Notes under the pieces: generated by a model
Told to the model about the DNA's origin: nothing
Database searches by the model: none
Seen by the model: the letters and a program-made list of their open reading frames with translations, nothing else
Shown: positions 11,073-25,399 of the stretch, one piece after another
Position numbering within the stretch: position 1 is the stretch's first letter
Layout of the letters: every line of letters starts with the position of its first letter
Assembly: GCA_916610825.1 (NCBI GenBank)
Contig: OU744451.1
Location: 3,518,345-3,582,344 of the forward strand
Direction: 5' to 3'
Length of the DNA stretch: 64,000 bases
Source of the DNA: Haliclystus octoradiatus
Lineage: Eukaryota > Cnidaria > Staurozoa > Stauromedusae > Haliclystidae
Program-made: the position numbers and the translations under genes

Positions 11073-13791
11073 AACTACAACATATAATTTCAATTCCTAA
11101 TTATAAAGAATGTTGATTTACTCAGCCATAACTGTTTGCATGCAGGCTCTCAATAGTTAATATAGTGAAATTATATGAATTCTATACATCCTGCTATGGT
11201 ATGATTTTTCGTTCAAAGTAATAATTTAACATACAAAATCAACAGAAATGTTTCTCAACGTGTTACTAACTACCACATACAAATTCATTTCCTAATTATA
11301 AAAAATGCTGATTTACTCAACCATAACCTTTTGCATGCAGGCTCTCAATAGTTAATTTAACGAAATTACATGAATTCTATACATCCTGCTATGGCATGAG
11401 TTTTCCTCCAAGGTTATAATTTAACTTACAAAATCAACAGAAACTTTTTTCAACGTGTTACTAACTACCACATATAATTTCACTTCCTAAATATAAAAAA
11501 TGTTGATTTACTCAGCCTTAACCGTTTGTATGTAGGCTCTCAATGGTTAATATAGCGAAATTACATGAATTCTATACATCCTGCTATGGCATGAGTTTTC
11601 CTCCAAGGTTATAATTTAACTTACAAAATCAACAGAAACTTTTTTCAACGTGTTACTAACTACCACATATAATTTCAATTCTTAATTATAAAAAGTGTTG
11701 ATTTACTCAGCCATAACAGTTTGCATGCAGGCTCTCAATTGTTAAAAGAGCGAAATTACATGAATTCTATACATCCTGCTATGGTATGATTTTTCGTCCG
11801 AAGTTATAATTTACCTTACAAAATCAACAGAAATGTTTCTCAACGTGTTACTAACTACCACATATAAATTAATTTCCTAATTATAAAATATGTTGATTAT
11901 TCAACCATAAACTTTTGCATGCAGGCTCTCAAAAGATAAATTATAGCAAAATTACATGAATTCTATACATCCTGCTGTGGTATGATTTTTCATTATAATT
12001 TATCTAACAAAATCAACAGAAATGTTTTTCAACGTGTTACTAACTACCAGATATAAATTCATTTCCTAATTATAAAAAATGCTGATTTACTCAACCATAA
12101 CCTTTTGCATGCAGGCTCTCAATAGTTAATTTAACGAAATTACATGAATTCTATACATCCTGCTATGGTATGATTTTCGTCCAAAGTTATAATTTATCTA
12201 ACAAAATCAACAGAAATGTTTTTCAGCGTGTTACTAACTACCACATATAATTTCAATTCTTAATTATAAAAAGTGTTGATTTACTCAGCCATAACCGTTT
12301 GCATGCAGGCTCTCAATGGTTAATATAGCGAAATTACATGAATTCTATAAATCCTGCTATGGTATGATATTTCGTCTAATGTTATAATTCAACTTACAAA
12401 ATCAACAGAAACTTTTTTCAACGTGTTACTAACTACCACATATAATTTCAATTCTTAATTATAAAAAGTGTTGATTTACTCAGCCATAACCGTTTGCATG
12501 CAGGCTCTCAATGGTTAATATAGCGAAATTACATGAATTCTATACATCCTGCTATGGTTTGAGTTTTCGTCCAAGGTTATAATTTAACTTACAAAATCAA
12601 CAGAAATTTTTTTCAACGTGTTACTAACTACCACATATAATTTCACTTCCTAATTATAAAAAATGTTGATTTACTCAGCCATAACCGTTTGCATGCAGGC
12701 TCTCAATAGTTAATATAGTGAAATTATATGAATTCTATACATCCTGCTATGGTATGATTTTTCGTTCAAAGTAATAATTTAACATACAAAATCAACAGAA
12801 ATGTTTCTCAACGTGTTACTAACTACCACATATAATTTCATTTCCTAATTATAAAAAATGCTGATTTACTCAAAAATAACCTTTTGCATGCAGGCTCTCA
12901 ATAGTTAATTTAACGAAATTACATGAATTCTATACATCCTGCTATGGTATGATTTTCGTCCAAAGTTATAATTTATCTAACAAAATCAACAGAAATGTTT
13001 TTCAACGTGTTACTAACTACCACATATAATTTCAATTCTTAATTATAAAAAGTGTTGATTTACTCAGCCATAACCGTTTGCATGCAGGCTCTCAATGGTT
13101 AATATAGCGAAATTACATGGATTCTATACATCCTGCTATGGTATGATTTTTCGTCCAAAGTTAATATTTATCTAACAAAATCAACAGAAATGTTTTTCAA
13201 TGTGTTACTAACTACCACATATAATTTCAATTCTTAATTATAAAAAGTGTTGATTTACTCAGCCATAACCGTTTGCATGCAGGCTCTCAATGGTTAATAT
13301 AGCAAAATTACATGAATCTATACATCCTGCTATGGTTTGAGTTTTCGTCCAAGGTTATAATTTAACTTACAAAATCAACAGAAATTTTTTTCAACGTGTT
13401 ACTAACTACCACATATAATTTCACTTCCTAATTATAAAAAATGTTGATTTACTCAGCCATAACCGTTTGCATGCAGGCTCTCAATAGTTAATGTAGCGAA
13501 ATTACATGAATTCTATTCATCCTGCTATGGTATGATATTTCGTCTAATATTATAATTCAACTTACAAAATCAACAGAAATATTTCTCAACGTGTTACTAA
13601 CTACCACATATCATTTCACTTCCTATTTATAAAAAGTGTTGATTTACTCAGCCATAATAGTTTGCATGTAGGCTCTCAATGGTATAGCGAAATTACATGA
13701 ATTCTATACATCATGCTATGGCATAATTTTTTGTCCAAAGTTAAGATTTAACTTAGAAAACCAACAGAAATATTTTTTAACTTGTTACAAA

Positions 13792-14028
13792 CCCCTGCGA
13801 AAACAGTTCAGGAGTTCATGAACAGTTCATGAACAGTTCATGAACATTAAATGGCTCCAATTTTCCTGAACTGTTCATGAACTGTTCATGAATTGTTCAT
13901 GAACAGTTCATGAACCCTCACAGACAGTTCATAAACAGTTCATGAAAATTTAGAGCCTGTTAACGTTCATGAACTGTTCATGAACTGTTCATGAACTGTT
14001 CATGAACTCCTGAACTTTTTCGCGGGGG
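13792..14028 (+). mobile_element. Palindromic element copy 8 (237 bp, subtype C1)
   Basis: Carries the C1 right end CGCGGGGG and centre TTTAGAGCCTGTTAACG. It lies 11317 bp after copy 2, and the next element again follows 1014 bp later, so this pair repeats the copy 2-3 pair. The host monomer has the TGCATGTAGG stop variant. Confidence 0.75.
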
Positions 14029-14805
14029 AACTACAACCTATAATTTCAATTCCTAATTATAAAAAATGCTGATTTACTCAACCATAACCTTTTGCATGCA
14101 GGCTCTCAATAGTTAATTTAACGAAATTACATGAATTCTATACATCCTGCTATGGTATGATTTTCGTCCAAAGTTATAATTTATCTAACAAAATCAACAG
14201 AAATGTTTTTCAACGTGTTATTAACTACCACATATAATTTCACTTCCTAATTATAAAAAATGTTGATTTACTCAGCCATAACCGTTTGCATGCAGGCTCT
14301 CAATGGTTAATATAGCGAAATTACATGAATTCTATACATCCTGCTATGGTATGATATTTCTTTTAATGTTATAATTCAACTTACAAAATCAACAGAAACT
14401 TTTTTCAACGTGTTACTAACTACCACATATAATTTCAATTCTTAATTATAAAAAGTGTTGATTTACTCAGCCATAACCGTTTGCATGCAGGCTCTCAATG
14501 GTTAATATAGCGAAATTACATGAATTCTAAACATCCTGCTATGGTATGATATTTCGTCTAATGTTATAATTCAACTTACAAATTCAACAGAAATATTTCT
14601 CAACGTGTTACTAACTACCACATATTATTTCACTTCCTATTTATAAAAAGTGTTGATTTACTCAGCCATAATAGTTTGCATGCAGGCTCTCAATGGTATA
14701 GCGAAATTACATGAATTGTATACATCCTGCTATGGCATAATTTTTTGTCCAAAGTTAAGATTTAACTTAGAAAACCAACAGAAATATTTTTTAACTTGTT
14801 ACAAA

Positions 14806-15032
14806 CCCCTGCGAAAACAGTTCAGGAGTTCATGAACAGTTCATGAACAGTTCATGAACATTAAATGGCTCCAATTTTCCTGAACTGTTCATGAACTGTT
14901 CATGAATTGTTCATGAACAGTTCATGAACCCTCGCAGACAGTTCATAAACAGTTCATGAAAATTTAGGGCCAGTTAACGTTCATGAACTGTTCATGAACT
15001 GTTCATGAACTCCTGAACTTTTTTCGCAGGGG
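14806..15032 (+). mobile_element. Palindromic element copy 9 (227 bp, subtype D)
   Basis: Three right-arm palindromes and CCCTCGCAGAC, as in copy 3. The downstream flank ACATAGAATTTC is also the same. The host monomer has GAATTGTATACATCC, destroying the usual GAATTC. Confidence 0.75.
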
Positions 15033-16198
15033 AACTACAACATAGAATTTCAATTCCTAATTATGAAGAATGTTGATTTACTCAGCCATAACTGTTTGCA
15101 TGCAGGCTCTCAATAGTTAATATAGTGAAATTATATGAATTCTATACATCCTGCTATGGTATGATTTTTCGTTCAAAGTAATAATTTAACATACAAAATC
15201 AACAGAAATGTTTCTCAACGTGTTACTAACTACCATATATAAATTCATTTCCTAATTATAAAAAATGCTGATTTACTCAACCATAACCTTTTGCATGCAG
15301 GCTCTCAATATTTAATTTAACGAAATTACATGAATTCTATACATCCTGCTATGGTATGATTTTCGTCCAAAGTTATAATTTATCTAACAAAATCAACAAA
15401 AATGTTTTTCAATGTGATACTAACTACCACATATAATTTCACTTCCTAATAATAAAAAATGTTGATTTACTCAGCCATAACCGTTTGTATGTAGGCTCTC
15501 AATGGTTGATATAGCGAAATTACATGAATTCTATACATCCTGCTATGGCATGAGTTTTCCTCCAAGGTTATAATTTAACTTACAAAATCAACAGAAACTT
15601 TTTTCAACGTGTTACTAACTACCACATATAATTTCAATTCTTAATTATAAAAAATGTTGATTTACTCAGCCATAACCGTTTGCATGCAGGCTCTCAATGG
15701 TTAATATAGCAAAATTACATGAATCTATACATCCTGCTATGGTTTGAGTTTTCGTCCAAGGTTATAATTTAACTTACAAAATCAACAGAAATTTTTTTCA
15801 ACGTGTTACTAACTACCACATATAATTTCACTTCCTAATTATAAAAAATGTTGATTTACTCAGCCATAACCGTTTGCATGCAGGCTCTCAATAGTTAATG
15901 TAGCGAAATTACATGAATTCTATTCATCCTGCTATGGTATGATATTTCGTCTAATATTATAATTCAACTTACAAAATCAACAGAAATATTTCTCAACGTG
16001 TTACTAACTACCACATATCATTTCACTTCCTATTTATAAAAAGTGTTGATTTACTCAGCCATAATAGTTTGCATGTAGGCTCTCAATGGTATAGCGAAAT
16101 TACATGAATTCTATACATCATGCTATGGCATAATTTTTTGTCCAAAGTTAAGATTTAACTTAGAAAACCAACAGAAATATTTTTTAACTTGTTACAAA

Positions 16199-16435
16199 CC
16201 CCTGCGAAAACAGTTCAGGAGTTCATGAACAGTTCATGAACAGTTCATGAACATTAAATGGCTCCAATTTTCCTGAACTGTTCATGAACTGTTCATGAAT
16301 TGTTCATGAACAGTTCATGAACCCTCACAGACAGTTCATAAACAGTTCATGAAAATTTAGAGCCTGTTAACGTTCATGAACTGTTCATGAACTGTTCATG
16401 AACTGTTCATGAACTCCTGAACTTTTTCGCGGGGG
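16199..16435 (+). mobile_element. Palindromic element copy 10 (237 bp, subtype C1)
   Basis: C1 form with the CGCGGGGG right end and the TGCATGTAGG host monomer. It is the first element of the 4781-bp tandem block whose second copy begins near 19909. Confidence 0.75.
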
Positions 16436-17212
16436 AACTACAACATATAATTTCAATTCCTAATTATAAAAAATGCTGATTTACTCAACCATAACCTTTT
16501 GCATGCAGGCTCTCAATAGTTAATTTAACGAAATTACATGAATTCTATACATCCTGCTATGGTATGATTTTCGTCCAAAGTTATAATTTATCTAACAAAA
16601 TCAACAGAAATGTTTTTCAACGTGTTATTAACTACCACATATAATTTCACTTCCTAATTATAAAAAATGTTGATTTACTCAGCCATAACCGTTTGCATGC
16701 AGGCTCTCAATGGTTAATATAGCGAAATTACATGAATTCTATACATCCTGCTATGGTATGATATTTCTTTTAATGTTATAATTCAACTTACAAAATCAAC
16801 AGAAACTTTTTTCAACGTGTTACTAACTACCACATATAATTTCAATTCTTAATTATAAAAAGTGTTGATTTACTCAGCCATAACCGTTTGCATGCAGGCT
16901 CTCAATGGTTAATATAGCGAAATTACATGAATTCTAAACATCCTGCTATGGTATGATATTTCGTCTAATGTTATAATTCAACTTACAAATTCAACAGAAA
17001 TATTTCTCAACGTGTTACTAACTACCACATATTATTTCACTTCCTATTTATAAAAAGTGTTGATTTACTCAGCCATAATAGTTTGCATGCAGGCTCTCAA
17101 TGGTATAGCGAAATTACATGAATTGTATACATCCTGCTATGGCATAATTTTTTGTCCAAAGTTAAGATTTAACTTAGAAAACCAACAGAAATATTTTTTA
17201 ACTTGTTACAAA

Positions 17213-17439
17213 CCCCTGCGAAAACAGTTCAGGAGTTCATGAACAGTTCATGAACAGTTCATGAACATTAAATGGCTCCAATTTTCCTGAACTGTTCAAG
17301 AACTGTTCATGAATTGTTCATGAACGGTTCATGAACCCTCGCAGACAGTTCATAAACAGTTCATGAAAATTTAGGGCCAGTTAACGTTCATGAACTGTTC
17401 ATGAACTGTTCATGAACTCCTGAACTTTTTTCGCAGGGG
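17213..17439 (+). mobile_element. Palindromic element copy 11 (227 bp, subtype D)
   Basis: D form with two private changes, GTTCAAGAACTG and GAACGGTTCATG. Both recur in copy 14 exactly 4781 bp downstream. Confidence 0.75.
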
Positions 17440-18801
17440 AACTACAACATAGAATTTCAATTCCTAATTATGAAGAATGTTGATTTACTCAGCCATAACT
17501 GTTTGCATGCAGGCTCTCAATAGTTAATATAGTGAAATTATATGAATTCTATACATCCTGCTATGGTATGATTTTTCGTTCAAAGTAATAATTTAACATA
17601 CAAAATCAACAGAAATGTTTCTCAACGTGTTACTAACTACCATATATAAATTCATTTCCTAATTATAAAAAATGCTGATTTACTCAACCATAACCTTTTG
17701 CATGCAGGCTCTCAATATTTAATTTAACGAAATTACATGAATTCTATACATCCTGCTATGGTATGATTTTCGTCCAAAGTTATAATTTATCTAACAAAAT
17801 CAACAAAAATGTTTTTCAATGTGATACTAACTACCACATATAATTTCACTTCCTAATAATAAAAAATGTTGATTTACTCAGCCATAACCGTTTGTATGTA
17901 GGCTCTCAATGGTTGATATAGCGAAATTACATGAATTCTATACATCCTGCTATGGCATGAGTTTTCCTCCAAGGTTATAATTTAACTTACAAAATCAACA
18001 GAAACTTTTTTCAACGTGTTACTAACTACCACATATAATTTCAATTCTTAATTATAAAAAATGTTGATTTACTCAGCCATAACAGTTTGCATGCAGGCTC
18101 TCAATTGTTAAAAGAGCGAAATTACATGAATTCTATACATCCTGCTATGGTATGATTTTTCGTCCGAAGTTATAATTTAACTTACAAAATCAACAGAAAT
18201 GTTCTTCATCGTGTTACTAACTACCACATATAATTTCAATTCTTAATTATAAAAAATGTTGATTTACTCAGCCATAACAGTTTGCATGCAGGCTCTCAAT
18301 GGTTAATATAGCGAAATTACATAAATTCTATACATCCTGCTATGGCATGAGTTTTCCTCCAAGGTTATAATTTAACTTACAAAATCAACAGAAACTTTTT
18401 TCAACGTGTTACTAACTACCACATATAATTTCAATTCTTAATTATAAAAAGTATTGATTTACTCAGCCATAACAGTTTTCATGCAGGCTCTCAATTGTTA
18501 AAAGAGCGAAATTACATGAATTCTATACATCCTGCTATGGCATGAGTTTTCCTCCAAGGTTATAATTCAACTTACAAAATCAACAGAAATATTTTTCAAC
18601 GTGTTACTAACTACCGCATATCATTTCACTTCCTAATTATAAAAAATGTTGATTTACTCAGCCATAATAGTTTGCATGCAGGCTCTCAATGGTATAGCGA
18701 AATTACATGAATTCTATACATCCTGCTATGGCATAATTTTTTGTCCAAAGTTAAGATTTAACTTAGAAAATCAACAGAAATATTTTTTAACGTGTTACAA
18801 A

Positions 18802-19040
18802 CCCCTGCAAAAAGAGGTTCAGGAGTTCATGAAGAGTTCATGAACAGTTCATGAACATTAAATGGCTCCAATTTTCCTGAACTGTTCATGAACTGTTCAT
18901 GAATTGTTCATGAACAGTTCATCAACCCTCACAGACAGTTCATAAACAGTTCATGAAAATTTGGGGCCATTTAACGTTCATGAACTGTTCATGAACTGTT
19001 CATGAACTGTTCATGAACTGCTGAACATTTTTCGCAGGGG
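18802..19040 (+). mobile_element. Palindromic element copy 12 (239 bp, subtype A3)
   Basis: A3 form (CCCCTGCAAAAAGAGG, TTTGGGGCC). The right flank is AACTGCCACATATAATTTC with TTATAAATAATG, the flank typical of this subtype. Confidence 0.75.
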
Positions 19041-20979
19041 AACTGCCACATATAATTTCAATTCCTAATTATAAATAATGTTGATTTACTCAGCCATAAC
19101 TGTTTGCATGCAGGCTCTCAATAGTTAATATAGTGAAATTATATGAATTCTATACCTCCTGCTATGGTATGATTTTTCGTCCAAAGTTATAATTTAACTT
19201 ACAAAATCAACAGAAATGTTTCTCAACGAGTTACTAACTACCACATATAAATTAATTTCCTAATTATAAAATATGTTGATTATTCAACCATAAACTTTTG
19301 CATGCAGGCTCTCAAAAGATAAATTATAGCAAAATTACACGAATTCTATACATCCTGCTGTGGTATGATTTTTCATTATAATTTATCTAACAAAATCAAC
19401 AGAAATGTTTTTCAACGTGTTACTAACTACCAGATATAAATTCATTTCCTAATTATAAAAAATGCTGATTTACTCAACCATAACCTTTTGCATGCAGGCT
19501 CTCAATAGTTAATTTAACGAAATTACATGAATTCTATACATCCTGCTATGGTATGATTTTCGTCCAAAGTTATAATTTATCTAACAAAATCAAAAGAAAT
19601 GTTTTTCAGCGTGTTACTAACTACCACATATAATTTCAATTCTTAATTATAAAAACTGTTGATTTACTCAGCCATAACCGTTTGCATGCAGGCTCATAAT
19701 GCTTAATATAGCGAAATTACATGAATTCTATAAATCCTGCTATGGTATGATATGTCGTCTAATGTTATAATTCAACTTACAAAATCAACAGAAACTTTTT
19801 TCAACGTGTTACTAACTACCACATATAATTTCAATTCTTAATTATAAAAAGTGTTGATTTACTCAGCCATAACCGTTTGCATGCAGGCTCTCAATGGTTA
19901 ATATAGCGAAATTATATGAATTCTATACATCCTGCTATGGTATGATTTTTCGTTCAAAGTAATAATTTAACATACAAAATCAACAGAAATGTTTCTCAAC
20001 GTGTTACTAACTACCATATATAAATTCATTTCCTAATTATAAAAAATGCTGATTTACTCAACCATAACCTTTTGCATGCAGGCTCTCAATATTTAATTTA
20101 ACGAAATTACATGAATTCTATACATCCTGCTATGGTATGATTTTCGTCCAAAGTTATAATTTATCTAACAAAATCAACAAAAATGTTTTTCAATGTGATA
20201 CTAACTACCACATATAATTTCACTTCCTAATAATAAAAAATGTTGATTTACTCAGCCATAACCGTTTGTATGTAGGCTCTCAATGGTTGATATAGCGAAA
20301 TTACATGAATTCTATACATCCTGCTATGGCATGAGTTTTCCTCCAAGGTTATAATTTAACTTACAAAATCAACAGAAACTTTTTTCAACGTGTTACTAAC
20401 TACCACATATAATTTCAATTCTTAATTATAAAAAATGTTGATTTACTCAGCCATAACCGTTTGCATGCAGGCTCTCAATGGTTAATATAGCAAAATTACA
20501 TGAATCTATACATCCTGCTATGGTTTGAGTTTTCGTCCAAGGTTATAATTTAACTTACAAAATCAACAGAAATTTTTTTCAACGTGTTACTAACTACCAC
20601 ATATAATTTCACTTCCTAATTATAAAAAGTGTTGATTTACTCAGCCATAACCGTTTGCATGCAGGCTCTCAATAGTTAATGTAGCGAAATTACATGAATT
20701 CTATTCATCCTGCTATGGTATGATATTTCGTCTAATATTATAATTCAACTTACAAAATCAACAGAAATATTTCTCAACGTGTTACTAACTACCACATATC
20801 ATTTCACTTCCTATTTATAAAAAGTGTTGATTTACTCAGCCATAATAGTTTGCATGCAGGCTCTCAATGGTATAGCGAAATTACATGAATTCTATACATC
20901 ATGCTATGGCATAATTTTTTGTCCAAAGTTAAGATTTAACTTAGAAAACCAACAGAAATATTTTTTAACTTGTTACAAA

Positions 20980-21216
20980 CCCCTGCGAAAACAGTTCAGG
21001 AGTTCATGAACAGTTCATGAACAGTTCATGAACATTAAATGGCTCCAATTTTCCTGAACTGTTCATGAACTGTTCATGAATTGTTCATGAACAGTTCATG
21101 AACCCTCACAGACAGTTCATAAACAGTTCATGAAAATTTAGAGCCTGTTAACGTTCATGAACTGTTCATGAACTGTTCATGAACTGTTCATGAACTCCTG
21201 AACTTTTTCGCGGGGG
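20980..21216 (+). mobile_element. Palindromic element copy 13 (237 bp, subtype C1)
   Basis: C1 form, paired with copy 10 at a 4781-bp offset. Its host monomer has the normal TGCATGCAGG, unlike the other C1 copies, so the 61-codon frame is open here. Confidence 0.75.
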
Positions 21217-21993
21217 AACTACAACATATAATTTCAATTCCTAATTATAAAAAATGCTGATTTACTCAACCATAACCTTTTGCATGCAGGCTCTCAATAG
21301 TTAATTTAACGAAATTACATGAATTCTATACATCCTGCTATGGTATGATTTTCGTCCAAAGTTATAATTTATCTAACAAAATCAACAGAAATGTTTTTCA
21401 ACGTGTTATTAACTACCACATATAATTTCACTTCCTAATTATAAAAAATGTTGATTTACTCAGCCATAACCGTTTGCATGCAGGCTCTCAATGGTTAATA
21501 TAGCGAAATTACATGAATTCTATACATCCTGCTATGGTGTGATATTTCTTTTAATGTTATAATTCAACTTACAAAATCAACAGAAACTTTTTTCAACGTG
21601 TTACTAACTACCACATATAATTTCAATTCTTAATTATAAAAAGTGTTGATTTACTCAGCCATAACCGTTTGCATGCAGGCTCTCAATGGTTAATATAGCG
21701 AAATTACATGAATTCTAAACATCCTGCTATGGTATGATATTTCGTCTAATGTTATAATTCAACTTACAAATTCAACAGAAATATTTCTCAACGTGTTACT
21801 AACTACCACATATTATTTCACTTCCTATTTATAAAAAGTGTTGATTTACTCAGCCATAATAGTTTGCATGCAGGCTCTCAATGGTATAGCGAAATTACAT
21901 GAATTGTATACATCCTGCTATGGCATAATTTTTTGTCCAAAGTTAAGATTTAACTTAGAAAACCAACAGAAATATTTTTTAACTTGTTACAAA

Positions 21994-22220
21994 CCCCTGC
22001 GAAAACAGTTCAGGAGTTCATGAACAGTTCATGAACAGTTCATGAACATTAAATGGCTCCAATTTTCCTGAACTGTTCAAGAACTGTTCATGAATTGTTC
22101 ATGAACGGTTCATGAACCCTCGCAGACAGTTCATAAACAGTTCATGAAAATTTAGGGCCAGTTAACGTTCATGAACTGTTCATGAACTGTTCATGAACTC
22201 CTGAACTTTTTTCGCAGGGG
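21994..22220 (+). mobile_element. Palindromic element copy 14 (227 bp, subtype D)
   Basis: Shares GTTCAAGAACTG and GAACGGTTCATG with copy 11. Its right end (CTCCTGAACTTTTTTCGC) and flank ACATAGAATTTC reappear on the right side of copy 15. Confidence 0.75.
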
Positions 22221-23798
22221 AACTACAACATAGAATTTCAATTCCTAATTATGAAGAATGTTGATTTACTCAGCCATAACTGTTTGCATGCAGGCTCTCA
22301 ATAGTTAATATAGTGAAATTATATGAATTCTATACATCCTGCTATGGTATGATTTTTCGTTCAAAGTAATAATTTAACATACAAAATCAACAGAAATGTT
22401 TCTCAACGTGTTACTAACTACCATATATAAATTCATTTCCTAATTATAAAAAATGCTGATTTACTCAACCATAACCTTTTGCATGCAGGCTCTCAATATT
22501 TAATTTAACGAAATTACATGAATTCTATACATCCTGCTATGGTATGATTTTCGTCCAAAGTTATAATTTATCTAACAAAATCAACAAAAATGTTTTTCAA
22601 TGTGATACTAACTACCACATATAATTTCACTTCCTAATAATAAAAAATGTTGATTTACTCAGCCATAACCGTTTGTATGTAGGCTCTCAATGGTTGATAT
22701 AGCGAAATTACATGAATTCTATACATCCTGCTATGGCATGAGTTTTCCTCCAAGGTTATAATTTAACTTACAAAATCAACAGAAACTTTTTTCAACGTGT
22801 TACTAACTACCACATATAATTTCAATTCTTAATTATAAAAAATGTTGATTTACTCAGCCATAACAGTTTGCATGCAGGCTCTCAATTGTTAAAAGAGCGA
22901 AATTACATGAATTCTATACATCCTGCTATGGTATGATTTTTCGTCCGAAGTTATAATTTAACTTACAAAATCAACAGAAATGTTCTTCATCGTGTTACTA
23001 ACTACCACATATAATTTCAATTCTTAATTATAAAAAATGTTGATTTACTCAGCCATAACAGTTTGCATGCAGGCTCTCAATGGTTAATATAGCGAAATTA
23101 CATAAATTCTATACATCCTGCTATGGCATGAGTTTTCCTCCAAGGTTATAATTTAACTTACAAAATCAACAGAAACTTTTTTCAACGTGTTACTAACTAC
23201 CACATATAATTTCAATTCTTAATTATAAAAAGTATTGATTTACTCAGCCATAACAGTTTTCATGCAGGCTCTCAATTGTTAAAAGAGCGAAATTACATGA
23301 ATTCTATACATCCTGCTATGGCATGAGTTTTCCTCCAAGGTTATAATTCAAATTACAAAATCAACAGAAATATTTTTCAACGTGTTACTAACTACCGCAT
23401 ATCATTTCACTTCCTAATTATAAAAAATGTTGATTTACTCAGCCATAATAGTTTGCATGCAGGCTCTCAATGGTATAGCGAAATTACATGAATTCTATAC
23501 ATCCTGCTATGGCATAATTTTTTGTCCAAAGTTAAGATTTAACTTAGAAAATCAACAGAAATATTTTTTAACGTGTTACAAACCCCTGCAAAAAGAGGTT
23601 CAGGAGTTCATGAAGAGTTCATGAACAGTTCATGAACATTAAATGGCTCCAATTTTCCTGAACTGTTCATGAACTGTTCATGAATTGTTCATGAACAGTT
23701 CATCAACCCTCACAGACAGTTCATAAACAGTTCATGAAAATTTGGGGCCATTTAACGTTCATGAACTGTTCATGAACTGTTCATGAACTGTTCATGAA
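22198..23798 (+). repeat. 1601-bp tandem block, first copy
   Basis: Runs from the right end of element 14 to the middle of the right arm of element 15. It is followed directly by a second copy. Both junctions lie in the GTTCATGAACT run of the palindromic element. Confidence 0.75.
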
Positions 23799-23821
23799 CT
23801 CCTGAACTTTTTTCGCAGGGG
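23583..23821 (+). mobile_element. Chimeric palindromic element copy 15 (239 bp, A3 left, D right)
   Basis: The left and central parts are A3 (CCCCTGCAAAAAGAGG, TTTGGGGCCATTTAACG). The right end switches to CTCCTGAACTTTTTTCGC, and the flank is the D-type ACATAGAATTTC with TTATGAAGAATG. The switch lies in the tandem GTTCATGAAC run near 23797. This is a crossover or conversion junction inside the element. Confidence 0.8.
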
Positions 23822-25399
23822 AACTACAACATAGAATTTCAATTCCTAATTATGAAGAATGTTGATTTACTCAGCCATAACTGTTTGCATGCAGGCTCTC
23901 AATAGTTAATATAGTGAAATTATATGAATTCTATACATCCTGCTATGGTATGATTTTTCGTTCAAAGTAATAATTTAACATACAAAATCAACAGAAATGT
24001 TTCTCAACGTGTTACTAACTACCATATATAAATTCATTTCCTAATTATAAAAAATGCTGATTTACTCAACCATAATCTTTTGCATGCAGGCTCTCAATAT
24101 TTAATTTAACGAAATTACATGAATTCTATACATCCTGCTATGGTATGATTTTCGTCCAAAGTTATAATTTATCTAACAAAATCAACAAAAATGTTTTTCA
24201 ATGTGATACTAACTACCACATATAATTTCACTTCCTAATAATAAAAAATGTTGATTTACTCAGCCATAACCGTTTGTATGTAGGCTCTCAATGGTTGATA
24301 TAGCGAAATTACATGAATTCTATACATCCTGCTATGGCATGAGTTTTCCTCCAAGGTTATAATTTAACTTACAAAATCAACAGAAACTTTTTTCAACGTG
24401 TTACTAACTACCACATATAATTTCAATTCTTAATTATAAAAAATGTTGATTTACTCAGCCATAACAGTTTGCATGCAGGCTCTCAATTGTTAAAAGAGCG
24501 AAATTACATGAATTCTATACATCCTGCTATGGTATGATTTTTCGTCCGAAGTTATAATTTAACTTACAAAATCAACAGAAATGTTCTTCATCGTGTTACT
24601 AACTACCACATATAATTTCAATTCTTAATTATAAAAAATGTTGATTTACTCAGCCATAACAGTTTGCATGCAGGCTCTCAATGGTTAATATAGCGAAATT
24701 ACATAAATTCTATACATCCTGCTATGGCATGAGTTTTCCTCCAAGGTTATAATTTAACTTACAAAATCAACAGAAACTTTTTTCAACGTGTTACTAACTA
24801 CCACATATAATTTCAATTCTTAATTATAAAAAGTATTGATTTACTCAGCCATAACAGTTTTCATGCAGGCTCTCAATTGTTAAAAGAGCGAAATTACATG
24901 AATTCTATACATCCTGCTATGGCATGAGTTTTCCTCCAAGGTTATAATTCAACTTACAAAATCAACAGAAATATTTTTCAACGTGTTACTAACTACCGCA
25001 TATCATTTCACTTCCTAATTATAAAAAATGTTGATTTACTCAGCCATAATAGTTTGCATGCAGGCTCTCAATGGTATAGCGAAATTACATGAATTCTATA
25101 CATCCTGCTATGGCATAATTTTTTGTCCAAAGTTAAGATTTAACTTAGAAAATCAACAGAAATATTTTTTAACGTGTTACAAACCCCTGCAAAAAGAGGT
25201 TCAGGAGTTCATGAAGAGTTCATGAACAGTTCATGAACATTAAATGGCTCCAATTTTCCTGAACTGTTCATGAACTGTTCATGAATTGTTCATGAACAGT
25301 TCATCAACCCTCACAGACAGTTCATAAACAGTTCATGAAAATTTGGGGCCATTTAACGTTCATGAACTGTTCATGAACTGTTCATGAACTGTTCATGAA
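23799..25399 (+). repeat. 1601-bp tandem block, second copy
   Basis: Repeats 22198-23798 almost base for base, including the ACATAGAATTTC flank, the TTGTTAAAAGAGCG monomers and the GTTTTCATGCAGG variant. Confidence 0.75.

Larger units (their letters stand above)
15128..19908 (+). repeat. 4781-bp tandem block, first copy
   Basis: Contains elements 10, 11 and 12 at internal spacings 1014 and 1589. The same order and spacings recur 4781 bp downstream. The block starts at about GAAATTATATG; the upstream boundary is approximate because the neighbours are also satellite. Confidence 0.8.
19909..23797 (+). repeat. 4781-bp tandem block, second (incomplete) copy
   Basis: Matches 15128 onward, with shared private variants such as GTTCAAGAACTG. 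The left junction is visible as a hybrid monomer (TGGTTAATATAGCG joined to AAATTATATG near 19909). The match ends inside element 15, where the sequence switches subtype. Confidence 0.8.
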
